Shown one piece after another: positions 6,363-12,949 of a DNA stretch of 24,184 nt. Position 1 is the first letter of the stretch; each line of letters starts with the position of its first letter. Below the pieces are notes generated by a model, which was given only the letters and a program-made list of their open reading frames with translations, searched no databases and was not told the origin of the DNA. The DNA comes from Candidatus Woesearchaeota archaeon (GTDB lineage Archaea; Nanobdellota; Nanobdellia; Woesearchaeales; SM23-78): assembly GCA_019322375.1 (NCBI GenBank), contig JAHWIP010000078.1, positions 1 through 24,184 of the forward strand, written 5' to 3'. Position numbers and translations under genes: made by a program.

Positions 6363-7274
6363 TTAAAAGATTCGGAAACTAATGTAAAAGCTGAACCCAT
6401 AGAGCAGAGGGACATCATCTAGTAATTCCAGGCCAAAGTCTTCTCCATGGCTGGAAATGCTGCTCTCCACTCTGTCCTTGGAAGCAAAGAACTTAAGCCC
6501 CCAATCCCATGATCCGCTCACAAAAGCCAGGTTTAACCCGTAGTATCTCTGAGAAAAACTCACCTCACCTAATTTATAACGGTCCAGGGGTTCAAACTCA
6601 CCATATCTGTGCCATCCTTTCGTAGCATGAATACTGAATCCAAAGGTTCTGGGTTGATAGCCAGCATAGAATCCAATGCCAAGGTCACCATCATCAAGCT
6701 TAACAAGATTAAGAATAGGGGTTTTAACTTCTACAAGATAAGATAATGAAGGCTCCTCAACAACACTCAACCTGTACATGTGATAAGCAGGGCCCCAATA
6801 AACATCATAATCAGCCATGTAATTACGTTTAGCCACACCGAAAACAACCTCGTCTTCCTTAAGAGCAGTATAAGAACCGAAAGCAGAGGGTATATCTGGC
6901 AAATAAGGCCCGTTTTGCCCACGACTAAAAACAAGTCCAAACGCGATGGTTTTGAGAAACCACACTTTCACGCTTGAAGTAGCAATGTTTGAGCTCAGCG
7001 GAAGAATAAAAGGGCTTTCATCAGCAACAATTCCTTTGAGTGTAAAAGAAGGGTCGTCTGGGTGAATCTTCATCTTGCGAAAGGATTCACGTACTTCAGT
7101 AATAACAGCACCAAAGTCCAGGGTTCGTTTTGAACTAATCCTCATTATTTCAAAATCAAGAGTGAGCCACCAAAGCCTGGATTTTTTCTTTTCATCAGCA
7201 AAAGCATTGGCACTGAAAAAAACAGTTATCAAAAAAACAATCAAAACAAATAAGCATATGCTTTTCTTAAACAT
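6363..7274 (-). CDS. Secreted, probable outer-membrane-type beta-barrel protein
   Basis: This 303-residue protein has a signal peptide (hydrophobic 4-21, ANAFA then DEKKK, cleavage likely after residue 26). Most of the mature chain is alternating polar/hydrophobic strands with aromatic ends, for example LGIGFYAGYQPRTFGFSIHA and YYGLNLAFVSGSWDWGLKFF. It ends FYISFRIF with a terminal Phe, the classic mark of bacterial outer-membrane barrels recognised by BamA. That would be unexpected in an archaeon with a single membrane. It could also be a secreted beta-rich protein that ends in Phe by chance. A GGAGGAG site precedes the ATG. It is the first gene of the five-gene unit behind the third palindrome promoter. 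Confidence 0.55.
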   Translation of the reverse strand: MFKKSICLFVLIVFLITVFFSANAFADEKKKSRLWWLTLDFEIMRISSKRTLDFGAVITEVRESFRKMKIHPDDPSFTLKGIVADESPFILPLSSNIATSSVKVWFLKTIAFGLVFSRGQNGPYLPDIPSAFGSYTALKEDEVVFGVAKRNYMADYDVYWGPAYHMYRLSVVEEPSLSYLVEVKTPILNLVKLDDGDLGIGFYAGYQPRTFGFSIHATKGWHRYGEFEPLDRYKLGEVSFSQRYYGLNLAFVSGSWDWGLKFFASKDRVESSISSHGEDFGLELLDDVPLLYGFSFYISFRIF

Positions 7275-7313
7275 GATAAACTACTCCTCCTGGCCAATGC
7301 CAGCTAATTTGAT

Positions 7314-7346
7314 TTTTTTATATAGAAAATCGAGATTTTTTCTCTG
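7314..7346 (-). promoter_or_regulatory. Promoter with GAGA-N5-TCTC palindrome (copy 3)
   Basis: On the minus strand CAGAGAAAAAATCTCGATT (palindrome at 7332-7344) is followed by TATATAAAA (about 7317-7324), some 45 bases before the ATG at 7274. It is a shorter relative of the two near-identical promoters at 3181-3250 and 3769-3838: the palindrome core and GATT match, but the distance from GATT to TATA is about five bases less. Confidence 0.5.
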
Positions 7347-7368
7347 TAATTTTCTTTACAAGAAAAGA

Positions 7369-7440
7369 AAGGGCGGCCAAATGAAGATGAATAATAGCCT
7401 TTGGTATTTCTAGAAATAGAAAGAGATTTTGACCGCCCTT
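7369..7440 (-). repeat. Gene-end hairpin (12-13 bp stem) after the 7446-7835 gene
   Basis: AAGGGCGGCCAAA (7369-7381) pairs with TTTGACCGCCCTT (7428-7440). The only imperfect position is C.A on the plus strand and U.G on the minus strand, again favouring a leftward RNA. The loop contains the exact palindrome TATTTCTAGAAATA (7405-7418). It starts 5 bases after the stop of the upstream gene, and on the minus strand it is followed by a U-rich stretch (TTTCTTTTCTTG). Confidence 0.6.
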
Positions 7441-7445
7441 GTTGT

Positions 7446-7835
7446 TCAGAGAGAAGGATACTCTTCTTTTTTGAGAAAAGGCGCGTTGGCTTTGAGAAAA
7501 TTCCCCCATTCTTCCCTACGCACTTTCATGCCCTGAATAAAAAAGAAGATTACAATGCTGGTTACAAGGATAATTGAGATTATTGGCGGGCCGAGTTCTT
7601 GAAAGTTGTAATTAGGTCCGCAAGCCCATACAGGTATGGTCAGGAGAAAAAGCAACCAGCCAAATACCCCTATAATCGGAATAAAGATACAGAACAGGAT
7701 TGTTTCGAATGAGTACTCCCTGCTCTCAAACATGCGTCTGAGAAGTTCTTGTACCACCCTTAATTCAACACCTTCTCCACATATAGGGCATTTCAATGGA
7801 ACTCTGTGGTTGTTTTTGCATGTGAAAACTTTCAT
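7446..7835 (-). CDS. Zinc-ribbon membrane protein, unknown
   Basis: This 129-residue protein starts MKVFTCKNNHRVPLKCPICGEG. Cys6, His10 or nearby, Cys16 and Cys19 make a probable small zinc ribbon. Two membrane segments follow (about residues 47-68 and 84-101), with a basic cytoplasmic tail (MKVRREEWGNFLK). The frame is open further upstream to 7955, but that part overlaps the preceding gene. The ATG at 7833-7835 has AGGAGG 4-5 bases upstream and is preferred. It is the last of a three-gene unit and is followed almost at once by a gene-end hairpin. Function is unknown. Confidence 0.6.
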   Translation of the reverse strand: MKVFTCKNNHRVPLKCPICGEGVELRVVQELLRRMFESREYSFETILFCIFIPIIGVFGWLLFLLTIPVWACGPNYNFQELGPPIISIILVTSIVIFFFIQGMKVRREEWGNFLKANAPFLKKEEYPSL

Positions 7836-7845
7836 AAGTCCTCCT

Positions 7846-8325
7846 TTATTTTTCTTTCTCAGGAAACCTGAGTTCCCATTTGCCAGATTCAAGGTTTTTC
7901 CTGGCTTCGGTTTCATCCACCCAGATTCCCATGGGTGCGCGCATAGTGTCAGCAAGAGAACGCCAGTTATCGCTTCTCACATGAATTAGACGAAAGTAGA
8001 TATCTGGTCCTTCCTCATTTTCTCCTATGAAATCTTCCCTTACCTCCCAAGGAATCACCACATCCAACTTACGGGTCTCTGGTCCAGAAAGGTGATCATA
8101 TACTTTAACAGTGACAATTGATACTATTTGTGATACTGATCTAAAAACAGTGGCTGTGCCAATAATTCTACCTTTGCAAATCCGTGCACTATCATCCTCA
8201 ACAACTCTGCTACCCTCTTGCTGTTCCTTATCAAAGCAAGCCGGAGCATAGATAATGCTGAGGATAAAAAGAATCCAAACCAGAGCTGTTAAAGCACTGG
8301 TTCCCAAAAGAATTGATTTTTTCAT
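7846..8325 (-). CDS. Membrane-anchored extracytoplasmic protein, unknown
   Basis: This protein has about 159 residues from the ATG at 8325, which has AAGGAAGG upstream; an ATG at 8349 lacks a ribosome site. An N-terminal signal anchor (KKSILLGTSALTALVWILFI) is followed by a soluble beta-rich domain. That domain has strands such as GRIIGTATVFRS and IVSIVTVKVYDHLSG and a WEVREDF segment. No family was recognised. It lies between a small permease and a zinc-ribbon membrane protein in one operon. Confidence 0.6.
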   Translation of the reverse strand: MKKSILLGTSALTALVWILFILSIIYAPACFDKEQQEGSRVVEDDSARICKGRIIGTATVFRSVSQIVSIVTVKVYDHLSGPETRKLDVVIPWEVREDFIGENEEGPDIYFRLIHVRSDNWRSLADTMRAPMGIWVDETEARKNLESGKWELRFPEKEK

Positions 8326-8352
8326 TTGTTCCTTCCTTTTTATTTCCAAAGA

Positions 8353-8802
8353 TTATTGTTTAAGCAAACTATTGCCTTTCAGAGCAAAAAGCACTGCTAA
8401 AACTGCAAGCAGGTATGCTATTACATGGTAAATATTTGGGAGTTTACGTGTCCAGAAGTATTTCATAACAGAAGCAACAACTGGGAAGGTGATAAAGAGA
8501 CTTGTTATCATGATTAATTTGCCGCCAACTACATCTGAAAATGCACCAACATAAAAATAATCTGCAAAGAAATAGATAAAGCCTATGCCAAGAGCAATTA
8601 ATATAACTTTGCCTGAAGGAAAAACAGTTTCTGGTTTGGTGTGTTTGACATATAGAAATCTAGAGAATGCAAGTGGGAGCATCACAATATAAAAAAACAC
8701 CAGCAGAGAAGCAGTGTCATATTGTGAAAGTTTTTGTTCAATAACCAAATTGGTTATAGAATACAAAAGAACAGCTATGCAAACAAATAATATTGGTTTC
8801 AT
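8353..8802 (-). CDS. Small DMT/EamA-like permease
   Basis: This 149-residue protein has five predicted transmembrane segments, beginning MKPILFVCIAVLLYSITNLV and ending in a helix (YHVIAYLLAVLAVLFALKG) followed by a short basic tail. Its size and the late GGKLIMITSLFITFPVVAS helix resemble a single EamA half as found in two-component drug/metabolite transporters and CPR/DPANN small permeases. The substrate is unknown, and such half-size proteins usually act as dimers. The start has AAAGGGGAAA upstream. It is the first gene of a three-gene unit; the 361-base region upstream lacks a clear TATA match close to the start. Confidence 0.55.
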   Translation of the reverse strand: MKPILFVCIAVLLYSITNLVIEQKLSQYDTASLLVFFYIVMLPLAFSRFLYVKHTKPETVFPSGKVILIALGIGFIYFFADYFYVGAFSDVVGGKLIMITSLFITFPVVASVMKYFWTRKLPNIYHVIAYLLAVLAVLFALKGNSLLKQ

Positions 8803-9163
8803 AAGATTTCCCCTTTAATTTTTATTTTCAAGAATCATTCCTCAAATCACGTTTTCCTTACTCTTCCGAGTTTTTCCTGCGAGAATTAGGTTTTTTTAGG
8901 TTTTAGAATATAGAGAAATCTACCAAGATGTTCAACCAGTAACCAAGTCTTAGGGCCTGAAAAAAGGGTTTTTCGGGTTTTCCAAGGCTCTTTGCGCTTT
9001 GTTTTGTTGGGTTTTTCATTAAGGTTTTTGGCTCATAATGAATTTGTTCAACTCAATTAAAGCTTTGGTTGGTTTTCTTGTATATCAATCCGCTTTGGGT
9101 TTGGTATAATTTGTTTTTGGTTTTGTTCTATTGGTTTTGTTTTTGTGATTTAAGGAATATAAT
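8803..9163. other. Gene-free region with nine same-strand GGTTTT hexamers
   Basis: No coding region is recognisable. The plus strand is strongly G/T-biased and carries GGTTTT at 8889, 8899, 8967, 8976, 9010, 9023, 9071, 9119 and 9133, with no copy on the other strand. It also contains the 14-bp sequence AAAAAGGGTTTTTC (8961-8974), repeated at 12115-12128 on the far side of the HerA operon. It must hold the promoter of the 8802-7446 unit, where a TAATTCTCG fragment (minus strand, near 8878-8886) recalls the palindrome promoters. It could be a translocase recognition site, a mobile-element boundary or a compositionally biased spacer. Confidence 0.5.
8961..8983 (+). repeat. Direct repeat, left copy
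   Basis: AAAAAGGGTTTTTC followed by GGGTTTTCC. The first 14 bases are identical to 12115-12128 and the next bases (GGTTTTCC) also match after a short difference. GAAAAA and TTTTTC around GGG can form a small hairpin. Confidence 0.45.
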
Positions 9164-10921
9164 CTATGCTATTGCTGGCATGAGCATCTTTTTCCAGCCT
9201 TTATGATTTTTTTCTTCTTTTATCTGGACTAATTTCTTCTCTATAAGCGCTTTTTTTATCTGATTGCCTTTTCTTGCACTTAATCCTAATTTAGTATATG
9301 CCTGGCTCACACTTAATTTTTCTTTTTTTACAAGCTCTAAAAATGTTTTTTCTTCTTGTGTAAGAATTGCTTTCTCTTCTATTATCTCTTGGTATGTTCT
9401 TGGTTTTTTATCAAAATGTATGTTCTTAACTTCTTTAACATTGGTTCTTACTCCGCTCTGATAATATATATTTTTTATTTCCTCAAATTCTTTACCCATG
9501 CTTTCTTCTCTGCTTGAGTCAATTGCTTTTCTTAGCAAGTATTCTTTCATGTATTTTCTCATTCTTTTAATAACATAATCATTACTAACAACCTCTTTTT
9601 TCAGGGGGATAAATGGCACTTTGATTAAGAAAGGATCATTATATCTTTCTGCCAGCCTAACCACTGCCTGTCCTATGTCCAGCATTGAAAAGTAATTTCT
9701 ATGCTCTCTTAACTGCATCATGTTAACAACCACATCTACGTCTTTGGGCAGCATTTGCTGAAAAGCGATTACACATGCACTATTACCAACAACAACCTCT
9801 GATAACTTGGATATGTGCTGGTCAATGCATATTATGCCTTCTCCGTATTCTCTCATCTCCCTGTATATCATGTCTGTTATGGTTTCTTTCATATAAACAG
9901 GCCTGTCTTTTAAAAAAATATTGTGCGCTTCATCCACTATGATTGCGTGTTTAAACTCATCTGACACCATGTTTGAATTCTTTTTTAATTTATAGATATA
10001 AGTCATCAGGTACTCACAGAAGAACTTTTTCTGAGCAGCATTCAAGGAATAAAGTTCAAAGATTACTTTTTTGTCAAGCAGCTCCTCCACTGTCATCTCT
10101 TCTTCTCCTTTTGCACACAAACATTTTCCATAATCACCAAAAGTGAGCATGTGTGCTATTCTTACAGCGCTTGTAAGCCATTCTGTTTCTCTTCCCCATC
10201 TCTTGCTCTCATTCTCTTTTTCCTGTAATCTATCCAGGATTTGCAGCCAGGTCGGATAATTCTTTGAGCCTTTATACACCTTAAAGTCTTTGTAAGCTTT
10301 GTCCATTACCTCTGCAATTATCTTGGCTGTTCCATGGCTAGCACTAAAACTCTCAATGATTACATCTGTTAGAATGCTTATCCATTCCTTTGCAGGCACT
10401 CCTTTTGGAGGCTTGTTAATATTAACTTTGAAACCATTGCTAATAGTTTCATTTCCTACTGTAAAAAGGGTTATTTCAGGGTCTATAAGCATTAATGGCC
10501 TAAAACTCTTTTTCCAGTCCATTACCATGAAAGGTTTTTTCTTTACAATAAAGTTTCTTATGATTTGAAAAGAAAGAGTTGTTTTTCCAGAACCGCTCAT
10601 GCCTGTTATGCACATATGCCTTTGCCAGTCATGCTCTCTTAGGTTAAAAGGATAAAGCTCATTATTTGCATAACTCACCAGGCCTACAGGGTATTCTCCT
10701 TTAACTGCTTGTTTTGCTGGAGGTGTTAGTATAATCTGGTCTTTTAGCACTGCCTGGCTCACATATTTGATGTACAATGCATGAATAAACTGTCCTATCT
10801 CTCTCTTCTTATCAAGCTCATCAGTAAAGGTGTAGTTCATGAATAATTTATCTATTTTTGAGCCTAGGATTGGCTTTAACTTCTTGCTCATATCCTCGAC
10901 TGTAACAATTTCTGGTCTCAT
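9164..10921 (-). CDS. HerA/VirB4-like ATPase with C-terminal winged helix
   Basis: This 585-residue protein has Walker A GMSGSGKTT (107-115), Walker B HAIIVDEAHN (325-334) and ICIDQHISKLS (364-374), and a late DPFLIKVPF (429-437). Together these are typical of the HerA-FtsK superfamily of DNA-pumping or secretion ATPases (DUF87 group). The last 70 residues (ILTQEEKTFLELVKKEK to the end) look like a winged helix-turn-helix, perhaps for DNA or partner recognition. There is no nuclease domain and no transmembrane segment. The ATG overlaps the stop of the upstream 146-residue gene (ATGA), so the two are translationally coupled. Possible roles are DNA translocation in a mobile element, resection with a nuclease encoded elsewhere, or antiviral defence. 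Confidence 0.8.
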   Translation of the reverse strand: MRPEIVTVEDMSKKLKPILGSKIDKLFMNYTFTDELDKKREIGQFIHALYIKYVSQAVLKDQIILTPPAKQAVKGEYPVGLVSYANNELYPFNLREHDWQRHMCITGMSGSGKTTLSFQIIRNFIVKKKPFMVMDWKKSFRPLMLIDPEITLFTVGNETISNGFKVNINKPPKGVPAKEWISILTDVIIESFSASHGTAKIIAEVMDKAYKDFKVYKGSKNYPTWLQILDRLQEKENESKRWGRETEWLTSAVRIAHMLTFGDYGKCLCAKGEEEMTVEELLDKKVIFELYSLNAAQKKFFCEYLMTYIYKLKKNSNMVSDEFKHAIIVDEAHNIFLKDRPVYMKETITDMIYREMREYGEGIICIDQHISKLSEVVVGNSACVIAFQQMLPKDVDVVVNMMQLREHRNYFSMLDIGQAVVRLAERYNDPFLIKVPFIPLKKEVVSNDYVIKRMRKYMKEYLLRKAIDSSREESMGKEFEEIKNIYYQSGVRTNVKEVKNIHFDKKPRTYQEIIEEKAILTQEEKTFLELVKKEKLSVSQAYTKLGLSARKGNQIKKALIEKKLVQIKEEKNHKGWKKMLMPAIA

Positions 10922-11358
10922 TTTTGTATAATTTTTTCTTTAAGTTTTTCTTCTAATCTGTCTCTGACATTTTCAACAGCTTTAACTACTGCTTCATTTG
11001 TGAATGCAATAGCATATGTTTCTCCTGGCCAAGTTGTGCTAGCAACATATAATTCATTGGGATGATACAATTTCTCAGCCATTATAAAGTAGGGATTGGC
11101 TTTGTCTATGCTACTACCAGTCAAAAGCACAACATCCTCTGCAGGATAGTCACTCTTGATCCCAAGATCAAATTGTTTTATTCCATCATAATCTAAAACA
11201 AGTTTTTTAACATATGTTCCTGAGATTTCATTAGCTACCTGTTTAAGTGCCTCTTCTATTGAATCTAGTGAAATGGTTCCAAAAAGAGTTATCTTCTGAG
11301 AGCGTGCTTTTTTGTCTGGAAGTCTTATGCTCCTCCTAACATCAGGTTTATCTATCAT
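10918..11358 (-). CDS. Unknown protein of the HerA operon
   Basis: This 146-residue soluble protein has a basic N terminus (RRSIRLPDKKARSQK), a mixed alpha/beta core (KKLVLDYDGIKQFDLG, EDVVLLTGSS, ELYVASTTWPGETYAIAFT) and a C-terminal charged helix (RDRLEEKLKEKI). No family was recognised. It ends by overlapping the ATPase start in ATGA, the arrangement expected for an obligate partner. It begins 12 bases after the coiled-coil gene. It may be an adaptor or loading factor for the ATPase. Confidence 0.65.
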   Translation of the reverse strand: MIDKPDVRRSIRLPDKKARSQKITLFGTISLDSIEEALKQVANEISGTYVKKLVLDYDGIKQFDLGIKSDYPAEDVVLLTGSSIDKANPYFIMAEKLYHPNELYVASTTWPGETYAIAFTNEAVVKAVENVRDRLEEKLKEKIIQK

Positions 11359-11370
11359 TTTTCCACCTCT

Positions 11371-11829
11371 TTACTCTATCATGCTCTCAAGTGCATCTAT
11401 TCCGTCTCTTTTTTCTCTGAACTCTCTTATATGATCTCTGAGCTCTTTTTTTAATGCAGAAACATCTCTCCATGAGTTTAGTTTTTCCTGTGCTTTGGTT
11501 TCCTCTATTTCTACTAGTTTTTTCTTTATTGCTACCAGCTCTTCTGGTTTTAGCTCGTCTTGTTTTTCTGTTAAGAAGTTGTTTATCTTGATGGTTATGT
11601 TTTCTAAGTCTTGGAATATCTCGTCTCTTAATTTTTTTCTCTCTTTGATTAAGCTCTGGATGTCCTCTATTACTTCTCTTATCGAGCCCAGCTTCTTGTC
11701 TTGTAAGTCTTTAAAGATGTATTCTACTTCCATCTTATTATCTTCATGTTTCTTTTTCATCAACACATAACAGTCATCCAGCTCTTGGATGAACCCTTTT
11801 AACAGGTTTGAGTATTGCATCTTGGTCAT
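11371..11829 (-). CDS. Coiled-coil protein, first gene of the HerA operon
   Basis: This 152-residue protein is predicted to be almost wholly helical and highly charged, with heptad-like spacing of hydrophobic residues from about residue 10 to 148 (for example IREVIEDIQSLIKERKKL and IKKKLVEIEETKAQEKL). It has no signal peptide or membrane segment. No specific family can be named. It leads the operon from a TATA-type promoter and is followed within 12 bases by the 146-residue gene. A structural or oligomerising partner of the ATPase is plausible from context only. Confidence 0.65.
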   Translation of the reverse strand: MTKMQYSNLLKGFIQELDDCYVLMKKKHEDNKMEVEYIFKDLQDKKLGSIREVIEDIQSLIKERKKLRDEIFQDLENITIKINNFLTEKQDELKPEELVAIKKKLVEIEETKAQEKLNSWRDVSALKKELRDHIREFREKRDGIDALESMIE

Positions 11830-12226
11830 ATTAAAACACCCTTCTATTTTTACTATAAAGTAGCAACCTGGAAGAGATGATACTTTATAAACCTTTTGAA
11901 AATGAGCGGAAAAACCTCGGAAAAGGAGGAATTCGCGTTTTTCAGTCCTTAAAAATAAGGTGAGGTTCTGGGAATAAACAAGGATTTATAAATGTATCTG
12001 TAAGAAGAAGATAAACATCTTTCTGTTTAAACACTTATTAACTGTTAATAATTAAAAAATAAGATTAAGCTAGAAGTAAAATAATTATTTGCTCGCTCAC
12101 TTTGTTCGCGAGGGAAAAAGGGTTTTTCAAGGTTTTCCCGGCTGGAAAATCGAAATATATAACTACTTATTAGTAATAAAAAACCGAAAGATTTAAATAC
12201 TTGTTTTCACACAAACACACATAAAC
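11830..12226. promoter_or_regulatory. Divergent promoter region between the HerA operon and the methyltransferase
   Basis: No gene is seen here. For the leftward operon, AGGTTTATAAAGT (11882-11894, minus strand) is a good BRE/TATA match, predicting a transcription start near 11860, about 30 bases before the ATG. For the rightward gene, GATTTAAATAC (about 12189-12199) lies 30-35 bases before the ATG at 12227. A further ATTTATAAATG near 11990 could start another transcript, but no gene follows it closely. Near 12091-12111 CTCGC/GCGAG can form a small hairpin. Confidence 0.6.
12115..12138 (+). repeat. Direct repeat, right copy
   Basis: AAAAAGGGTTTTTC followed by AAGGTTTTCC. The first 14 bases match 8961-8974 exactly and the final GGTTTTCC also matches. 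It adds two more GGTTTT hexamers in the same orientation as the nine at 8889-9138. Confidence 0.45.
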
Positions 12227-12841
12227 ATGCTCGATTCAAAAGAAGACAAACAACAAAAACAGATAAACAGATGGTATACTCTGGTTTCCAAGCTCTATAA
12301 TTATTCTATGAAAAAAAACGAGTTTCCATTAGCAAGAGAAGAACTAATAGAAAGATTAAACATAGCCCCAAATGACAGAGTAATAGAAATAGGAACAGGA
12401 AATGGAAAAAACCTTGCTTACTACCCAAAAAACGCAGAGTATTACTGCACTGACATAAACCCAAAGATGATACAAAAAGCCAAAAAAAGAGCAAGAAAAA
12501 TAAACAGTCTGGATGCTCATTTTATCCAAGCAAATGCCAAAAAACTGCGCTTTGAAGACAACTTCTTTGACAAAGCCATACTAACCTATGCTTTATCTGC
12601 AATACCAAACAATGAGCAAGCACTAGCAGAAATAAAAAGAGTTGTCAAGCCAGGAGGACACATAGGCATAATAGATTTTACAAACCTAGAGCCCTTGTGC
12701 CTGGGAGGAGTGGCTGGAATAAATCTATACAATTTAACCCATGACCAAGAAGGACTAAACATAACACACAAAGACGTAATAAACCCCTGGGTTCAGCGCA
12801 GAAAAGACCATCAAATGATGTATATATTGAAAGTTGAATAA
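12227..12841 (+). CDS. Class I SAM-dependent methyltransferase
   Basis: This 204-residue protein has motif I VIEIGTGNG (52-60), an acidic residue after strand 2 (YYCTDINP, 72-79), the motif II/III region DNFFDKAILTYAL (111-123) and the late VVKPGGHIGIIDF (139-151). This is the UbiE/Methyltransf_11 pattern for small-molecule methylation by S-adenosylmethionine. The substrate cannot be told; the sequence after the core is short, so a quinone-type assignment is not justified. It is transcribed rightward from a TTTAAATA promoter with a very short leader and no ribosome site, and is apparently a single-gene unit. The next gene has its own promoter. Confidence 0.8.
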   Translation: MLDSKEDKQQKQINRWYTLVSKLYNYSMKKNEFPLAREELIERLNIAPNDRVIEIGTGNGKNLAYYPKNAEYYCTDINPKMIQKAKKRARKINSLDAHFIQANAKKLRFEDNFFDKAILTYALSAIPNNEQALAEIKRVVKPGGHIGIIDFTNLEPLCLGGVAGINLYNLTHDQEGLNITHKDVINPWVQRRKDHQMMYILKVE

Positions 12842-12906
12842 GAATTCAAACATTAAAAAAAACACCACACCCTAAAATCATTAACACTCCCCAGTAGTTA
12901 CAAATC

Positions 12907-12949
12907 GAAATATTTATAAACTCTATAATATACCAGTGCACAGATAAAA
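12907..12949 (+). promoter_or_regulatory. TATA promoter of the aldose-epimerase-like gene
   Basis: TATTTATAAAC (12911-12921) lies about 33 bases before the ATG at 12950. The predicted transcription start is within a few bases of the ATG and no ribosome site is present, so the messenger is probably leaderless. Confidence 0.6.

Noticed and set aside
482..7440. Integron attC sites with gene cassettes
   Set aside because: The long-loop hairpins after genes resemble attC sites in layout, but the required RYYYAAC and GTTRRRY core boxes are not at the arm ends, several genes share one hairpin, and no integrase is present.
7369..7440. Classical intrinsic terminator
   Set aside because: The loop is far too long and the U-run after the stem is interrupted; archaeal termination also does not normally use such hairpins. 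A processing or stabilising role is as likely.
7446..7955. Extended 169-residue version of the zinc-ribbon protein
   Set aside because: The extra 40 N-terminal residues overlap the upstream gene in another frame and have no ribosome site; the ATG at 7835 has AGGAGG in place.
12091..12111. CTCGC...GCGAG hairpin as a third heat-shock element
   Set aside because: Its minus-strand GTGAGC and CGCG words recall the dnaJ element, but spacing and core do not align and the nearby genes are not chaperones.
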